From contig CM043968.1 of the NCBI GenBank assembly GCA_014529385.2, positions 27,533,013 through 27,597,012 on the forward strand: a stretch of 64,000 nucleotides of DNA. The letters are read 5' to 3'. Source of the stretch: Adiantum capillus-veneris (Eukaryota > Streptophyta > Polypodiopsida > Polypodiales > Pteridaceae). The position numbers and the translations under genes are program-made. The notes under the pieces are model-generated. The model saw nothing but the letters and a program-made list of their open reading frames with translations. It made no database searches and had not been told where the DNA came from. The first letter of the stretch is position 1; each line of letters begins with the position of its first letter. Positions 21,666-33,673 of this stretch are shown in pieces.

Positions 21666-21685
21666 TTGGCACCGCTGTCGGGTAT
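21666..21685 (+). promoter_or_regulatory. Probable primer-binding site of D
   Basis: TTGGCACCGCTGTCGGGTAT directly follows the LTR. It resembles the TGGCGCCGTTGCCGGGGA-type site (tRNA-Asp) of Athila/Tat Ty3 elements, with several C-to-T or G-to-A changes, suggesting Ty3 ancestry for D. The tRNA assignment is tentative. Confidence 0.6.
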
Positions 21686-22202
21686 ACAAGGACTTCGGTA
21701 GGTATTCCTACTAACACTCGTGTGATGTTTGCTTGCTTTAGTTTCGGCTAAAGAAAGCAAATTTTTTCTTAGGTGGATCTGAAAGTGGTTATTCCAAGAT
21801 CAAGTGGATAGCCAGGAAGCGTGTGTCTTGCAGAGGGTCTGCGACTAGGTAGATTTAGTTAGGATTTATAGATTAGAGTAGTTGTTGGTGGTCGTGTGAT
21901 TTGTGAGGTGCGAAAAGCGTTTGCTAGTACGTGTGTAGCGTTTTTCTACTCATAGATGCAAAACCCCATACGATGTGTAGGAGTAGCTTTAGGTAAGTGA
22001 TTTGATTTTGATCTAGAGCTATTCATGATTGATTTATTTGCTGAAGTGATTGTTTGCATTTGGAATCTTTCAAAAGTCTATCTTTGAGAAAAAATGCAAT
22101 AAACAACTTTTAATGACATTTTTTGCCTGACTTATTGATGTTGAGCATATAAGAGGGCATGTGCAAGAGTTATGTATACAAAAATTGTAATTCTGTAAAT
22201 TT

Positions 22203-25038
22203 GGACATCATACACGTATGATGCCCCTTGATACATCATACACGTATGATGTCTCAAGGGGCATCTAGCAGCCAAATTTGAAAAATATAACTGCACTAGA
22301 ATGTTCAAAAGGGGGGTTTTCCCCTAAGTACACATTGAGACTACACTTTTGACTAACTCTTGACACCAAAAAGGCAAAAGACGGAATGTCTCAAATGGAA
22401 AATAGAAAAAACTTGTGATTCTGAGCACATTTTTGCATGAAAATTGGTAGTAGTGCTTGAAAATCAGTGCTAGAGACTTGGGGATGCCTGTGAAGGAATT
22501 CTGACAAAAAAATTATCAGGAGACATCATGCGTGTATGATGTCTGAAGGGTGATTCTGGTAGCAAATTTGAACTTTTAACATTACACGCATCTTCTGCAT
22601 GTTGTGTTGAGCACATACACCAAATTTCATTTCATTTGGGGCTTATAGATTGAGTTTTGAGGGGATTTTACTCTTTTAAGGGATTTCCTTATCAAAAGTG
22701 ATGATTTTGTGTATTTTTTTATGTCCAAAAATTGTTGTGAACATAGATTCTTGTTCTGCACATCAAGGGGCACCTCTGTTAGAAACAAAACTGATTCTCA
22801 CCACCTAGACATCATAGGTGCATGATGTCTTAGAGGCCAAATTTGAGGTCAAAAGTTACAACTAAGTGCACCGTTGTGATATTTAGGAAGCATATGGGCC
22901 AGATTTAATTAAATTTGAAGCATTTTTGGACTTGCAAGTTATGATCAATTCAAGCCTTTACTTTGCCTAGATGAATCTTGTGGTCAAATTCAATTATGAA
23001 ACTTGGTGTGAGTTGCTAGTGTAGTGAGGAACCTCTAGAGTGAATTTCACTTCAAACTGACCAGTTAGACATCATACACATATGATGTCTAAAGGGAACT
23101 TTTAGGGGCCAAAATTGATATCTGAGCTTACCAGGGTGTTAAGCACAACAAAACAGCTTATAGACCAAATTTGGGTCGATTTTGAGCACATAGACGTCAT
23201 ACGCGTATGATGTCTCAAGGCCAGATATGACAGTCCAATTGCACTTTTTACCACACAAGGGGTTGGGAAATGATGTGTTAAGCTTGCTTGAAAAATTCAT
23301 CTCATTTGGAGACATACTTTTGCATTTGAAGATATTTTTGCAGATACAAGAAGGTATATGTGAAAAAGTGTTGATTTTGAGCAATTTTGGCATCCAAAAT
23401 TTGCTGAGATCACAAATTCTTGCTATATGCATCAAGGAGCACCTTGGGTAGAAGCATAAGTGAAATCTGAGCAAAATAACATCATACGTGTATGATGTCT
23501 TAGAGGCCATATTTTAGGTCAAATCAGACATTTGAGCATACCCTAGTGTCCTAGAGCATAAAAGAAGACCCTAACCAAAATTTCATTGAATTTGGAGCTC
23601 ATTTGGGCTAAAAACTACCAAAAGATAGAATTGAGCAAGATTTATGCTATATTGGCCATAACTTGCACAAAATGTGTTCAGATTGAATTCTGGAAGTTGC
23701 TAAGAGTTGCTTGAGTGATAGAGACTCAGTGGGACAAAAGTCACTTCATTCTGCCACAAAAGGCATCATAAACGTATGATGTCTCAAGTGCCAAATTTTA
23801 AGTCAAAACTTGCATATAAGCTCACAGAAGTGTTTGTCAGCATACAATTAGCCTAGAGACCAAGTTTCATTCAATTTGGATCACTTTTGGCTTAGTAAAC
23901 CTTCCCAAAAATTTGCAGACAAACAAATAGAAAAACGACTGGTAGGTCTGTCTAAAACTATCAGAATCAAACAGTGACACGACATGGAGTGCATAAAGTA
24001 CATCAAGGAGAGTCTACAGTTAAAGTTTGGAGCAATTCTGAGTCAATAGACATCATACGCGGATGCAGTCTCCAGACACAAATTGACTGTTTCGTCCATA
24101 TCTTGAGCTACCAATATTGGATTCAAAAACTTTTTTTATCAAAACGAAGCTCCAAAGTAGCTCTATAAGATTCGGTGTCAACCCTGAAAAAAATTATCAT
24201 TCATTGTTGTTCAGCGCCTGAAAAAACGTCGTTTAAGGCCTCAAAATTCATCTGGAAGTTAGGGGTGTCTAAAACTGACAATTTGAGAGAATTGTGAGAA
24301 ATGGATTGTGGTTTTGGACATAGTTTCGACTTTTCCCTGACCAAAGCACTTGAACACATTGGTTCAAGCCTGCTTATATCAAGCTAGAGCTATTAAGACT
24401 ACATATCATGTCCTCTTTAGAGTCAAACTCAGCTTATACAAGCTTTGAAATCCTAGTGACAGAGGAGCATCCGCCCACAATGGATCTTCCAAACTTGCAG
24501 TTGATAAATACCAATCTTGTCGAAATAGTTTGGAGCTCATTTGGGCTAAAAATTGCCAAAAGACAGAGGGAAAGATTTATGTTGTATTGGCCATAACCTA
24601 CAAAAGAAGTGTTCAAATTGAATTCTAAAAGTTATTGTGTGTTGTGTGAGTGATAAGGAGTCAGTGGGACATAGCTCGCTTCATTTTGCCACAAAAGACA
24701 TCATACACATATGATGTCTCAAGTGCCAAATTAGAGGTCAAAACTCATATCTAAGCTCTCAGAAGTGTTTGCCAATCAAATATGAGTTTTGAACTCTAGT
24801 TTGGCTTAGTAAACCTTCCCGAGATTTAGTAAACCTGCCATTCAGTTTGGATCACTTTGGCTTAGGAAACCTTCCCGAGAAGTTGCAGACAACCAAACAG
24901 AAAAAGAACTGATAGAGTTGTTGAAAAGTGTCAGGATCACAAACTGAGACTTGGAGTGGTTAGAGTACATCAAGGAGAGTCTACAATTAAAGTTTGGAGA
25001 AATTTTGAGCCAGTAGACATCATACGCGTATGAAGTCT
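22203..25038 (+). repeat. Palindrome array in the leader of D (11 sites)
   Basis: Eleven 24-bp palindromes with core CATCATACGCGTATGATG or variants start at 22203, 22231, 22521, 22807, 23067, 23192, 23477, 23761, 24048, 24696 and 25015. Most steps are 260-290 bp, with a 125-bp step between 23067 and 23192 that matches the one in D'. Many substitutions fall in the central ACGCGT (ACACGT, ACACAT, GCGTGT), as expected from cytosine deamination at CpG. The last two sites arose by a 0.95-kb tandem duplication. Confidence 0.95.
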
Positions 25039-25490
25039 CCAAGCACAAATTGATTGTCTATTGATATTGGATTCAGACACGTTTTTAATCAAAACAAAGC
25101 TCCAGAGTAGCTCTACAAGATTCAATGTCAACTTTGAACAAAAATCAAAGACCCTGTGGGTCATTCCTAGTTGGTCAGTGTCCATAAAAACGTCATTTAA
25201 GGCCTCAAAATTCATCTGGAAGTTAGGGGTGTCTAAAACTGACAATTTGAGAAAATTGTGAGAAAACAATCGTAGTTTTGGACATAGTTTTGACTTTTCC
25301 CTAACCAAAGCACTTGAACACTTTGGAATAAGCCTTCTTACATCAAGCTAGAGTTTTTAAGCCCAGAGATCATGTTCTCTTTAGAGTCAAACTCAGCTTA
25401 TACAAGCTTCAAAATCCCAGCGGTAGAGGAGCATCCGCCCATAATGGATCTTCCAAACTTGCAATGAATAAAGACCAAGCTTGTTAAGAG
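23590..25490 (+). repeat. Tandem duplication of about 0.95 kb in the D leader
   Basis: Sequence from TTGGAGCTCATTTGGGCTAA at about 23596 recurs from about 24530, and the segment holding ATGGATCTTCCAAACTTGCA at about 24480 recurs at 25444. Palindromes 23761/24696 and 24048/25015 are duplicate pairs (offsets 935 and 967). The duplication carries the gag start, so D has two gag starts, the first being truncated. Confidence 0.85.
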
Positions 25491-26825
25491 AGTTTGGATA
25501 ACATATCATAAGAGTGAAGGACTATGTACATATATTGACGACAGTGAGGTCAACTTTTATAGGTTCTCAGAGCCATACCCAGAAGAGCTGATAGATTACA
25601 AGCTCTTATATGTCTATACATACGGAGTCGACTATCAATGGAAGTCTCTAGTTGCTGCCAAGTATGGACGAGAATAGAGAGCTGTAGAAAGCACAAAGCC
25701 ATGGACTGCATTAGACATAGGTGGATATTTGGTCAATGAAAGACCATAGATACCTCCACCAAACACGAGGATTCCTACGAGAATTCCAAAGAGAGAGCCA
25801 CTTGGATTCCCTTCTAAAGCGATAACAAGAGATAACGTGATCACAGAGATGGAAAACATGCCTTCTCAAGGACCAATCTCCAACAGAACGACTAATCCCT
25901 TTAAAGAAGAACCTAAGCATAGTGGAAGACCTGAAGCGAGAGAAGGATTGGGAGAGTCTATGGTTAGACTTGTAGGCAATCCGCAAGAGAGACCATCCCA
26001 AGTCCAAAAATGAGTAAACAGGAAATACGCCAAAAATAAAGCTCCGAGAGATCATGTACGGCTTTTAGAAGAGTAATTAGAGCAGAGGAAGTTTTAGATT
26101 TTGCAACATAGTTTGTGGGATTTGGATTGACTTTAAAAGATGACGTGGCTACATGGTTTGACTTAGTGGAAATATATGATTTTGTGACTATAGACGAGTT
26201 GTTTGAGGAATTCATCAAAGAATTCTCAGAGAAAGACATAGCTCACAATACGGTCTTGCAAACCCACAGATTCAAGCAAAAAGAGAGTGAATCAGTGCAC
26301 AAAGCAACATTGCAGCTCAAGAGATACATCAAGTTTTGTCCAAGAGATGAACTACCTATGCAAGCACGATAGATGATGATCTTTATCCAGGGAATGAGAC
26401 ATGCGGGTCTTTAGAAGGATCTGCATATGATAAGGAGCCTGACATTAAAAGAATTGATCAAAGAAGCTCCTTATCTAGTGGATAATTGTGAGGAACATAA
26501 AGAAAACGATTGTAAGAGTCAGGAGGATGACACATCCTCTCAGCACAGTGATTCACAGATGAGCGAGTCCATTGCAAAACCAACAACACCTTTTGATCAA
26601 GAAAGTTTTATTGACAAAATGGTTAAGAGGTTAGCTCCTCTTGTAAATTCTGATTGGCGGGAGCTTAAGTGGTGCGAAATTGAGAGAAAATGGACAAACC
26701 ATATGAGAGAAGAGTCTTACTATGGCATGGAGTATGCTAGGGAGAGGTATGTAGAACATATTCTAGGAGCACCTACTCCACCTAGATACACTATGGAAAA
26801 TGCACCAGGTCTAGTAGAAGTTTGA
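25444..26825 (+). pseudogene. Gag-like protein of D (broken)
   Basis: From MDLPNLQ (stop soon after) the frame continues with GLCTYIDDSEVNFYRFSEPY and YGVDYQWKSLVAAKYGRE, then GGYLVNE and PKREP, then the gag core FGLTLKDDVATWFDLVEIYD, IDELFEEFIKEFSEKDIAHN and DELPMQAR, and a C-terminal part with DKMVKRLAPLVNSDW. The core resembles the retrotransposon gag domain of Ty3 elements. Multiple TAG/TGA codons and a frameshift near 26050 show it is not expressed intact. No zinc knuckle or protease follows before E interrupts at 27106. Confidence 0.75.
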
Positions 26826-27106
26826 AGGCCATAGCCTCTCTTTGGACACCAACCTCCACTCCCACATGCTAGAATGCCTGTAGAAATGAGATACACATTG
26901 ATGATGGAAGAATCTAATACACAAGCGATAGTACCAACTATAATGTATTATAACAATCAAAGTGGGTACTGCCCTTCAAAGTGATAAGAGATGAAGGAAA
27001 CACATGGAGTGATGAGGGCGGTACAACCTCCACCTCTTGTGTTTGATCTGAAGAACAAAGGTACAAGATGGACAACAGGACATTGCGGTTCATTATGAAT
27101 AAGTTA

Positions 27107-27333
27107 TGTTACCATATACATGTGGTAGTGATGTGTGTGAACACACTAGGACCGTCGGGGCATTTTTTCCCTCTTTAGGAGGTTTTTTCCCCCGTGCATT
27201 GTACATATGCCCATCACTCTAGGGCTATCGATCTTTCCATTGCACTCTAAGTAACACACTCTCTATTGTGTGCCTTGAGCTTCCTTCGTCTTCTCCAATC
27301 TGTGTGTGTTTCTTTGCAACCCTAATTCCAACA
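27107..27333 (+). repeat. 5' LTR of E
   Basis: Starts TGTTACCATATACATGTGGT, ends AATTCCAACA, and matches 30663-30887 nearly base for base. Confidence 0.92.
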
Positions 27334-27334
27334 A

Positions 27335-27347
27335 TTGGTATGAGAGC
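27335..27347 (+). promoter_or_regulatory. Primer-binding site of E
   Basis: TTGGTATGAGAGC, one base after the LTR, is the initiator tRNA-Met site TGGTATCAGAGC with a single C-to-G change. Confidence 0.85.
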
Positions 27348-27695
27348 AGGTTACGTCTTCCCGGGCTTAGTCGCCAGCTACTCCAGCACATGCCTGCTCA
27401 CTTTCTTCGATTACAGTGAGGTTTGGCAAGCGTTCAAAGGTCGACAAATATTTTGAGAAAGCTCATAGAGTTTAGTTTGCTCAGATTTCTGATTCGGGCT
27501 CATTTCGGCCTCCATTTCCACTACAGGCAGGTCTGCACATGCAATTTTGTCATTTTGTGCAGAATTGTTGTTAGTGCCGATTTTTTCCTAACAAGTACCT
27601 TACAGTCTTCTACGATTTTTGCTATATAGCACGTGTTGTTCCCGCTCTGTTTCTCCTATTTTTGAGCATTTTTCACATCAGGTGCAACATTTACC

Positions 27696-28372
27696 ATGGC
27701 TGACAATAACACAGATGTCTTCAAGATGTTTGCTGTTGAGAACAAGTTGGATGGGGACAATCACCCTATGTGGGCTTATATGATGCAACACGTTCTTGTG
27801 TTAAAGGGCGTCTTGAATATTGTGCAGGGCATTGATGTACGTCCTGGTTTTGAGGATGGCGATGTTGAGGATATTGCAGGTCTTGCTATTGAGTTGTTTT
27901 TCCTACGGTAGAACAAGCTCATTGGGATGTAAAGGATGTGCAGGCTCATGCATTGATTGCGTTGTCTGTGAAGCGAACCATTGTTTCTCACATCCGTTCA
28001 GCAAAATCTGCAAAACAGGCTTGGGATATTTTGGCTGGTCTTTATGCAAGTCACAATGAGGCTGAAATTGCTTTGCTGCGTAAAGAGCTGGAGTCGAAGA
28101 TTATGCATGAGGAAGATGATATGGACACTTTCCTTGCTAGTGTCAAGAATATCAATGAGCAACTTATTTCTGCAAGTGAAGTCATTTCAGACAGCTCCCT
28201 TGTGAAGACTGTTCTTGATGCCTTACCAGATTCTTACCAGACTTTTGCTAGTACTTGGAGACTTATGACCCAAGGAAATCCAGAAATTGTCAAGTTTGAT
28301 GCATTATGCGCATTTCTGTTGCAAGGGTCACTTTCCAAAAAAAATAGGACTAGACAGCGTGCAGTTGAATAG
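27696..28372 (+). pseudogene. Copia gag of E (broken)
   Basis: MADNNTDVFKMFAVENKLDG then NHPMWAYMMQHVLVLKG is the DUF4219/UBN2 gag start. The frame shifts near 27900 and continues from 27938 as HALIALSVKRTIVSHIRSAK through AWDILAGLYASHNEAEIALL to a TAG at 28370. A degraded CCHC knuckle follows (MHCHYC, about 28518, then HLIKSCPK, about 28547). Gag packages the element RNA. Confidence 0.85.
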
Positions 28373-28623
28373 GCTTTTATTCCTTCTCAAAGAAAGGGTG
28401 GTAACAGCAATGCAGCCACTTCTTATGGTTCTGCTGCGAGTGGCAAAACTTCTGTTCCTAATGCTTTTGCTGGAAACAATTCGTCTGGAAATTCTGGTGA
28501 TAAGGGAAAAAAAGAAAATGCATTGCCATTATTGAAGCTAATGACCACTTGATCAAGTCGTGTCCTAAGTTGAAGGCCAAAGCGGCTAAGAAGAAAGAGG
28601 GTGGTTCCACTGCAAATGCTGGT

Positions 28624-29214
28624 TCCACTATAAATGCAGCCATTGTTGAGTCTTCTGTGAAAGGAGACTGTGTTGCTGATTTTGATGCAGAATGGGCTTT
28701 TAGCACAGAGTGCACTTACAATCTTGCTTTCCATGATGCATGCTTGTCAGTTGCTGCAGATTCACATGTGTAGTATTTTGACAGTGGTGCTACAAAGCAC
28801 ATTACCTCACATCGTGAATGGTTCACCTCTCTCGAGTCTGTCCCTCATGGGAATTCAATCACTTGTGCCAACAATGCCTCTTATCTGGTTCAGGGAGTTG
28901 GAAAGATTGTGCTTACTACTGCAAATGGTAGTTCCTTCACACTTGTTAATGCACTTTATGTACCTGGGATCAAGAAGAATCTCTTGTCTATATCCACACT
29001 TGCTAGACTTGGACTTGTAGTCAAATTTATGGATGACAGATGTACAGTTTATGATCTCAGTTTTGGTGATGAAATTATTGCATCTAGCCTTTTGTACCAT
29101 GGGCTGTATAAGCTCACTTTGTATGAAAAGTGTGGACAAAATTTTGCAAATGTTGTTGCAGATTCAAGGGCTATTTCAGATGCAAAACTTTGGCATGCAC
29201 GTTTGGTCATCTGA
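28624..29214 (+). pseudogene. Copia protease and GAG-pre-integrase region of E
   Basis: A TAG (28771-28773) precedes YFDSGATKHITSHREWF, the DSGA active site of a Copia protease, followed by ALYVPGIKKNLLSISTLARL and LYKLTLYEK. The pre-integrase block LWHARL is cut by a TGA at about 29212; HLNFASLMCL and CEGCILGKM follow in another frame to about 29330. Confidence 0.85.
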
Positions 29215-29339
29215 ATTTTGCCAGTTTGATGTGTTTGCAGCAATCTAATATGGTTGCTTCTTTGCCGTCTCTTGAAGCACTTGTCAAACATGTTTGTGAA
29301 GGTTGTATTTTGGGTAAGATGCAGAGTTAAAAGTTTCCA

Positions 29340-29775
29340 AAGGATGGTTCAGTTTGGGCCACATGCAGGTTGCAGCTTGTGCATAGTGATGTTTGTGGGA
29401 CCATGCAAACTCCATCCTTGGGCAATTACCTTTACTATGTGACTTTCATTGATGATTACTCCAGGCATGCATGGGTATTTACGCCTAAAGCGAAGTCCGA
29501 AGTTTTTATGTGCTTCAAACAATCTTTGGCTATGGCTAAAAATGTCTCGAAATGTACTACCTTCACCCTCCGTTCCGATCGAGGGGGAGAGTATATGTCT
29601 CATGAATTCAGTGCATTTTTGGCTAGTCGTGGGATAAAACACCAATGTACAATGCCTTATACACCTCATCAAAATGGTGTTGCCGAGAGGAAAAATAGGT
29701 CACTCACGGAAATGGCACGATGTATGGTCAAAAGTCAAGCTTTGCCGCATTCTTTTTGGCGTGAGATGGTGGTAT
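29340..29775 (+). pseudogene. Copia integrase core of E, C-terminally deleted
   Basis: The core has LVHSDVCG with the first D, TFIDDYSRHAWVF, LRSDRGGEYMSHEF with the second D, and QNGVAERKNRSLTEMARCM with the catalytic E. It stops at SFWREMVV, where sequence jumps into the end of RT. All three catalytic acids remain although the domain is truncated. Confidence 0.9.
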
Positions 29776-30626
29776 TGCCTTGTGTCAGAAAAGTTACATA
29801 GAGACATTGCTATGTAAGTTTGGACTTGTGGATTGCAAACCTTTTGCCACTCCCATGGAAACAGGTTTGAAGTTGAGTCTACATGATGCTGGCGATCCTG
29901 CTGATGTCACTCTTTACCAAACTGCTGTTGGCTGCCTCATTTATGTATGCAACACGAGGCCAGATATTCAGTTTGCAGTCTCGCAGGTCAGCAGATTTAT
30001 GCATAGCCCAGGGTCTAAGCATTGGCAGGCTGTCAAGAGGATTTTCCGCTACCTTAGTGGCACTTTACATCTTGGCTTGTTTTATCCCAAGGGGGGATCA
30101 TTGCCGCCAGACTTACATGCTTTTTCGGACTCAGATTGGGCTGGTTGTTTTGACACGCGAGTGTCCACAAGTGGTTTTTGTTTCATGCTTGGCAGTTCAT
30201 GTATATCATGGTTGAGCAAGAAGCAACCTACTGTGGCCACTTCGAGTTGTGAGGCTGAGTACAGGGAAATCTTCACAGCTACGGTTGAGTGTGTATAGCT
30301 CAGACGCCTTATGGATGATTTGGGTGTTGGACAGGACACTGCCAACACTATCTACACTGAAAATCAGAGAGCATTGGCATTTGCAAGGAACCCAGTTTTT
30401 CATGCTCGCAGAAAGCACATTTGAGGTGCATTACCACTATGTCAGGGAGAGGCTCTCAACAGGAGAGATCATCTTGGCTTATGTGCCAACACAGGACAAC
30501 CTTGCAGATCTTTTCACAAAGGCATTGTCTCATGAGAAGCTTGAAGCTTTTGCAAAGCTTTGGGCTTACTTCCCTTTGTGGACTGATCATGTCCTCAGGG
30601 CATGGCACTTCCCTTTACTCTTGTGA
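29776..30626 (+). pseudogene. RT tail and RNase H of E
   Basis: Starting LCQKSYIETLLCKFGL (the end of a Copia RT), the ORF covers YQTAVGCLIYVCNTRPDIQF, the RNase H block AFSDSDWAGCFDTRVSTSGF, SWLSKKQPTVATSSCEAEY and a TAG at about 30296. RNase H then continues, out of one frame, with ILAYVPTQDNLADLFTKALS to about 30590. The Y-V-D-D polymerase box is not present, so RT activity is lost. Confidence 0.88.
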
Positions 30627-30662
30627 CATCTCTCATTCACCGCATCACTCTAGAGGGGATTT

Positions 30663-30887
30663 CTTACCATATACATGTGGTAGTGATGTGTGTGAACACA
30701 CTAGGACCGTCGGGGCATTTTTTCCCTCTTTAGGAGGTTTCCCCCCCATGCATTGTACATACGCCCATCACTCTAGGGCTATCTATCTTTCCATTGCACA
30801 CTAAGTAACACACTCTCTATTGTGTGCCTTGAGCTTCCTTCGTCTTCTCCAAGCTATGTGCGTTTCTCTGCAACCCTAAGTCTAACA
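30663..30887 (+). repeat. 3' LTR of E
   Basis: Copy of 27107-27333. The first bases are TCTTACC instead of TGTTACC, and AGAGGGGA just before it is the polypurine tract. Confidence 0.9.
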
Positions 30888-31015
30888 GGTTAGAGCATTT
30901 ATTTAAGTCATGTATCAAGTAGAAGCAGTATAATGATTTACACATCACACAAAGGTTAATAGTGGAAAATGCAACATTGATCACCTTGATGCAGGAACAA
31001 AGGAGTCACCAATGA

Positions 31016-31475
<460 letters not shown>

Positions 31476-31578
31476 GGTTTGACAAAAGCACAAGCATTGG
31501 AGCAAACAAAAGTAAAAATGACAACAAAGACCACACCGACATTGACAACGAGGTCATGTTAGGGACAACATGAATTCA

Positions 31579-31580
<2 letters not shown>

Positions 31581-31613
<33 letters not shown>
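31581..31613 (+). promoter_or_regulatory. Polypurine tract of D, expanded to 33 G
   Basis: TTCAGA followed by 33 consecutive G directly abuts the 3' LTR start TGTTGACTCGTGGG. This is where the plus-strand primer (polypurine tract) must lie. The length is exceptional; homopolymer length in an assembly is also error-prone. Confidence 0.8.
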
Positions 31614-31614
<1 letters not shown>

Positions 31615-32107
31615 GTTGACTCGTGGGTCAACATCATGACATAACTCAACAAAGCCTTATTTTTTTAGAGTTATGAAATACTGTGGATTATGCTTAAAAA
31701 CATCATTTGCAATGAGTAGTTAGTCTAATTGCAGAGAAAAGCCAGGGTGCAATGGCACTTCTAGATTGTACGTACGAAGCCATTCTACCCCTAGAACTCT
31801 ATTTTAGGTTTAACCTTTGGTAGCCTTAGTATATAAGGTACCTAGGTCATTTTGTAAAGGAGAAATTTTATCATAATCTAACTTTTAAAGATGTCGTTAA
31901 CTGTGTGTGAGAGAGAAAGGGAGAGTGCATAAGCTTCATCCTGGTGCTACTCCCCGCTCATTCATCACATTGGAGATCCGTCTGCACCATTGTGCTAGGC
32001 TCAGCAAGAGCTACACATCGACGCCAAGCATTCCTCATAGAACGGAGCACACGTGTTGACGCATCTATGAGCTATTCTTGGCTATAAGTGTATCAAACGA
32101 TGTCTCT

Positions 32108-33673
32108 TGTAATGGAATTGGCCTATTTAACTTGAGAGTAGCGGAAATTAATGAGAGTACTTTTGAGAAATAACTTTGTGAGCATAACGGGTGAACATAT
32201 TTGAAGATAGCAACATAATCATAGCAATTAGTTAACTTGGCATGAACAATACTTTTGCAAGAGAGAGAATTTAGAGAACATGACAACAGTTGAGGACCGG
32301 ATTTATGTGGAGGCGGTCCCCCCTCCAATAGGCATTTGTATTATGATTTCTCCCGTTAAGAGAGACTTGTTACAATACAGTCTTTGTGTTGCTTGTGACC
32401 TAGGTGATGCAATGAAGATGGAAAGATTCATGCATCACAAACATAACATAAACTTGAAGAAAGCTTTAACTATCCCAGGTCTCAGTCCCAAGACCTCAAA
32501 CACCTTCGAAGGTGGAGAGAGCTAGCAGAGAATGAGGGTAGGGAAGAGGAAGAAGAAACATTTCGTAGGAGAAAGAATTAGTTACTCACTTATCATACTC
32601 TTGTTGCTAGCATACATAATAGCATAGTAATGAAGAAGAAGGAGATGGCAAGCTTAAGCATTGAAGCATGGCTCTTGGTTGGATTTGCACTCCATAGCCA
32701 AGAGTGTTGGTGGTGGCTATCAACCTCTACTTGCTTGGAGAGGGAGCTCTTGCCCTTTGCATAGCACACAATGAGAGTGTTTGTGAGTGTGTGTGGGTGA
32801 GTATACCCCCTAAGCAACCCCCTAGCTTGCTTGGGTCAACCCCCCCTTGTAGCTCATGCTTGAAGCTCATTGGACCCCTCCAGCCCTAGCCAATCATGAG
32901 CAGGAGGCATTACAAGCAGTAGGGGTAGCCTTGAGACAAGTGTCCCCCTTTCCCCTTTGAGAGAGAGGTCTAGATAAATGCTAAATCAATTAATTAAATC
33001 TCCTAAATTACTATTGGACCCCTTGGGTGGCCAACCAATAGGTTTCAGGCATCTCATGAAGGTAACATAGTAAGGGGCTTGACATGTGTCCTTGTTGCCT
33101 CTTCAAGCTTGGGCCTTCCTTGTGTGTGTGAGTGCGTGTTCTCTCTCTAGCCCCTAGGAAAAGGGCTCGCCCCCCCTCTTGTAGGGATATTTTGACTTGT
33201 GGTGCTCAAGCACCTTAGTCATCAAGCATGACTAAGCACTTGGACTAGGGTGTATTCCCACAAGCATCTCAGGCAAGCATGTCAAAGCACCTCGAGCACC
33301 TTAATCAAGTAGCAAGTCAAGCACCTCAAGCATGTAGCAGATCAAGCACCTCAAGCACCTTAATCAAGTACCTCAAGCATGACAAGCACCTCAAGCACGA
33401 CAAGCACCTCGAGCTTGGGCAGGGTTCCCGCTTACCTAAGGTCAAAGGACTTTTACACACATTATTGAAGGTCTTCAATGAAGCTAACCCTAAGGTCTTA
33501 TGCTCCATTGGTTAGCCTTGCTCTTTGATAGACCATCTCTCATTTGGGCCCCTTTACCATTGGTCCCGTGTTGAGATAGATCTATAAGCACATATCTATA
33601 TCTTAACACTTGTTCCCGTTTATTCTCCCACATTAAGTGATCAATTTAATATGAGAAAATCATTTGGGTTGGT
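32108..33673 (-). repeat. 3' LTR of A (inner end lost)
   Basis: Nearly identical to 37749-39313. The minus-strand start of the LTR (about 22 bp plus) is missing because the deletion that removed the integrase end also removed the LTR tip: at about 33673 the sequence passes directly from LTR into integrase. Confidence 0.9.
33290..33415. repeat. CAAGCACCT minisatellite in the LTR of A
   Basis: About ten imperfect copies of CTCAAGCACCT and CATGACAAG-like variants in 125 bp. The same tract is at about 38931-39056 and, inverted, in the B LTR at 52135-52230. Confidence 0.85.

Larger units (their letters stand above)
27107..30887 (+). mobile_element. Copia element E, internally deleted, nested in D
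   Basis: Two LTRs of about 226 bp (27107-27333 and 30663-30887) enclose gag, protease, pre-integrase, integrase and RNase H. The flanks AGTTA (27102-27106) and GGTTA (30888-30892) are a 4/5 target-site duplication. The RT core and the C-terminal integrase are deleted. The LTRs differ by a modest number of substitutions, so E is younger than F. Confidence 0.9.
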
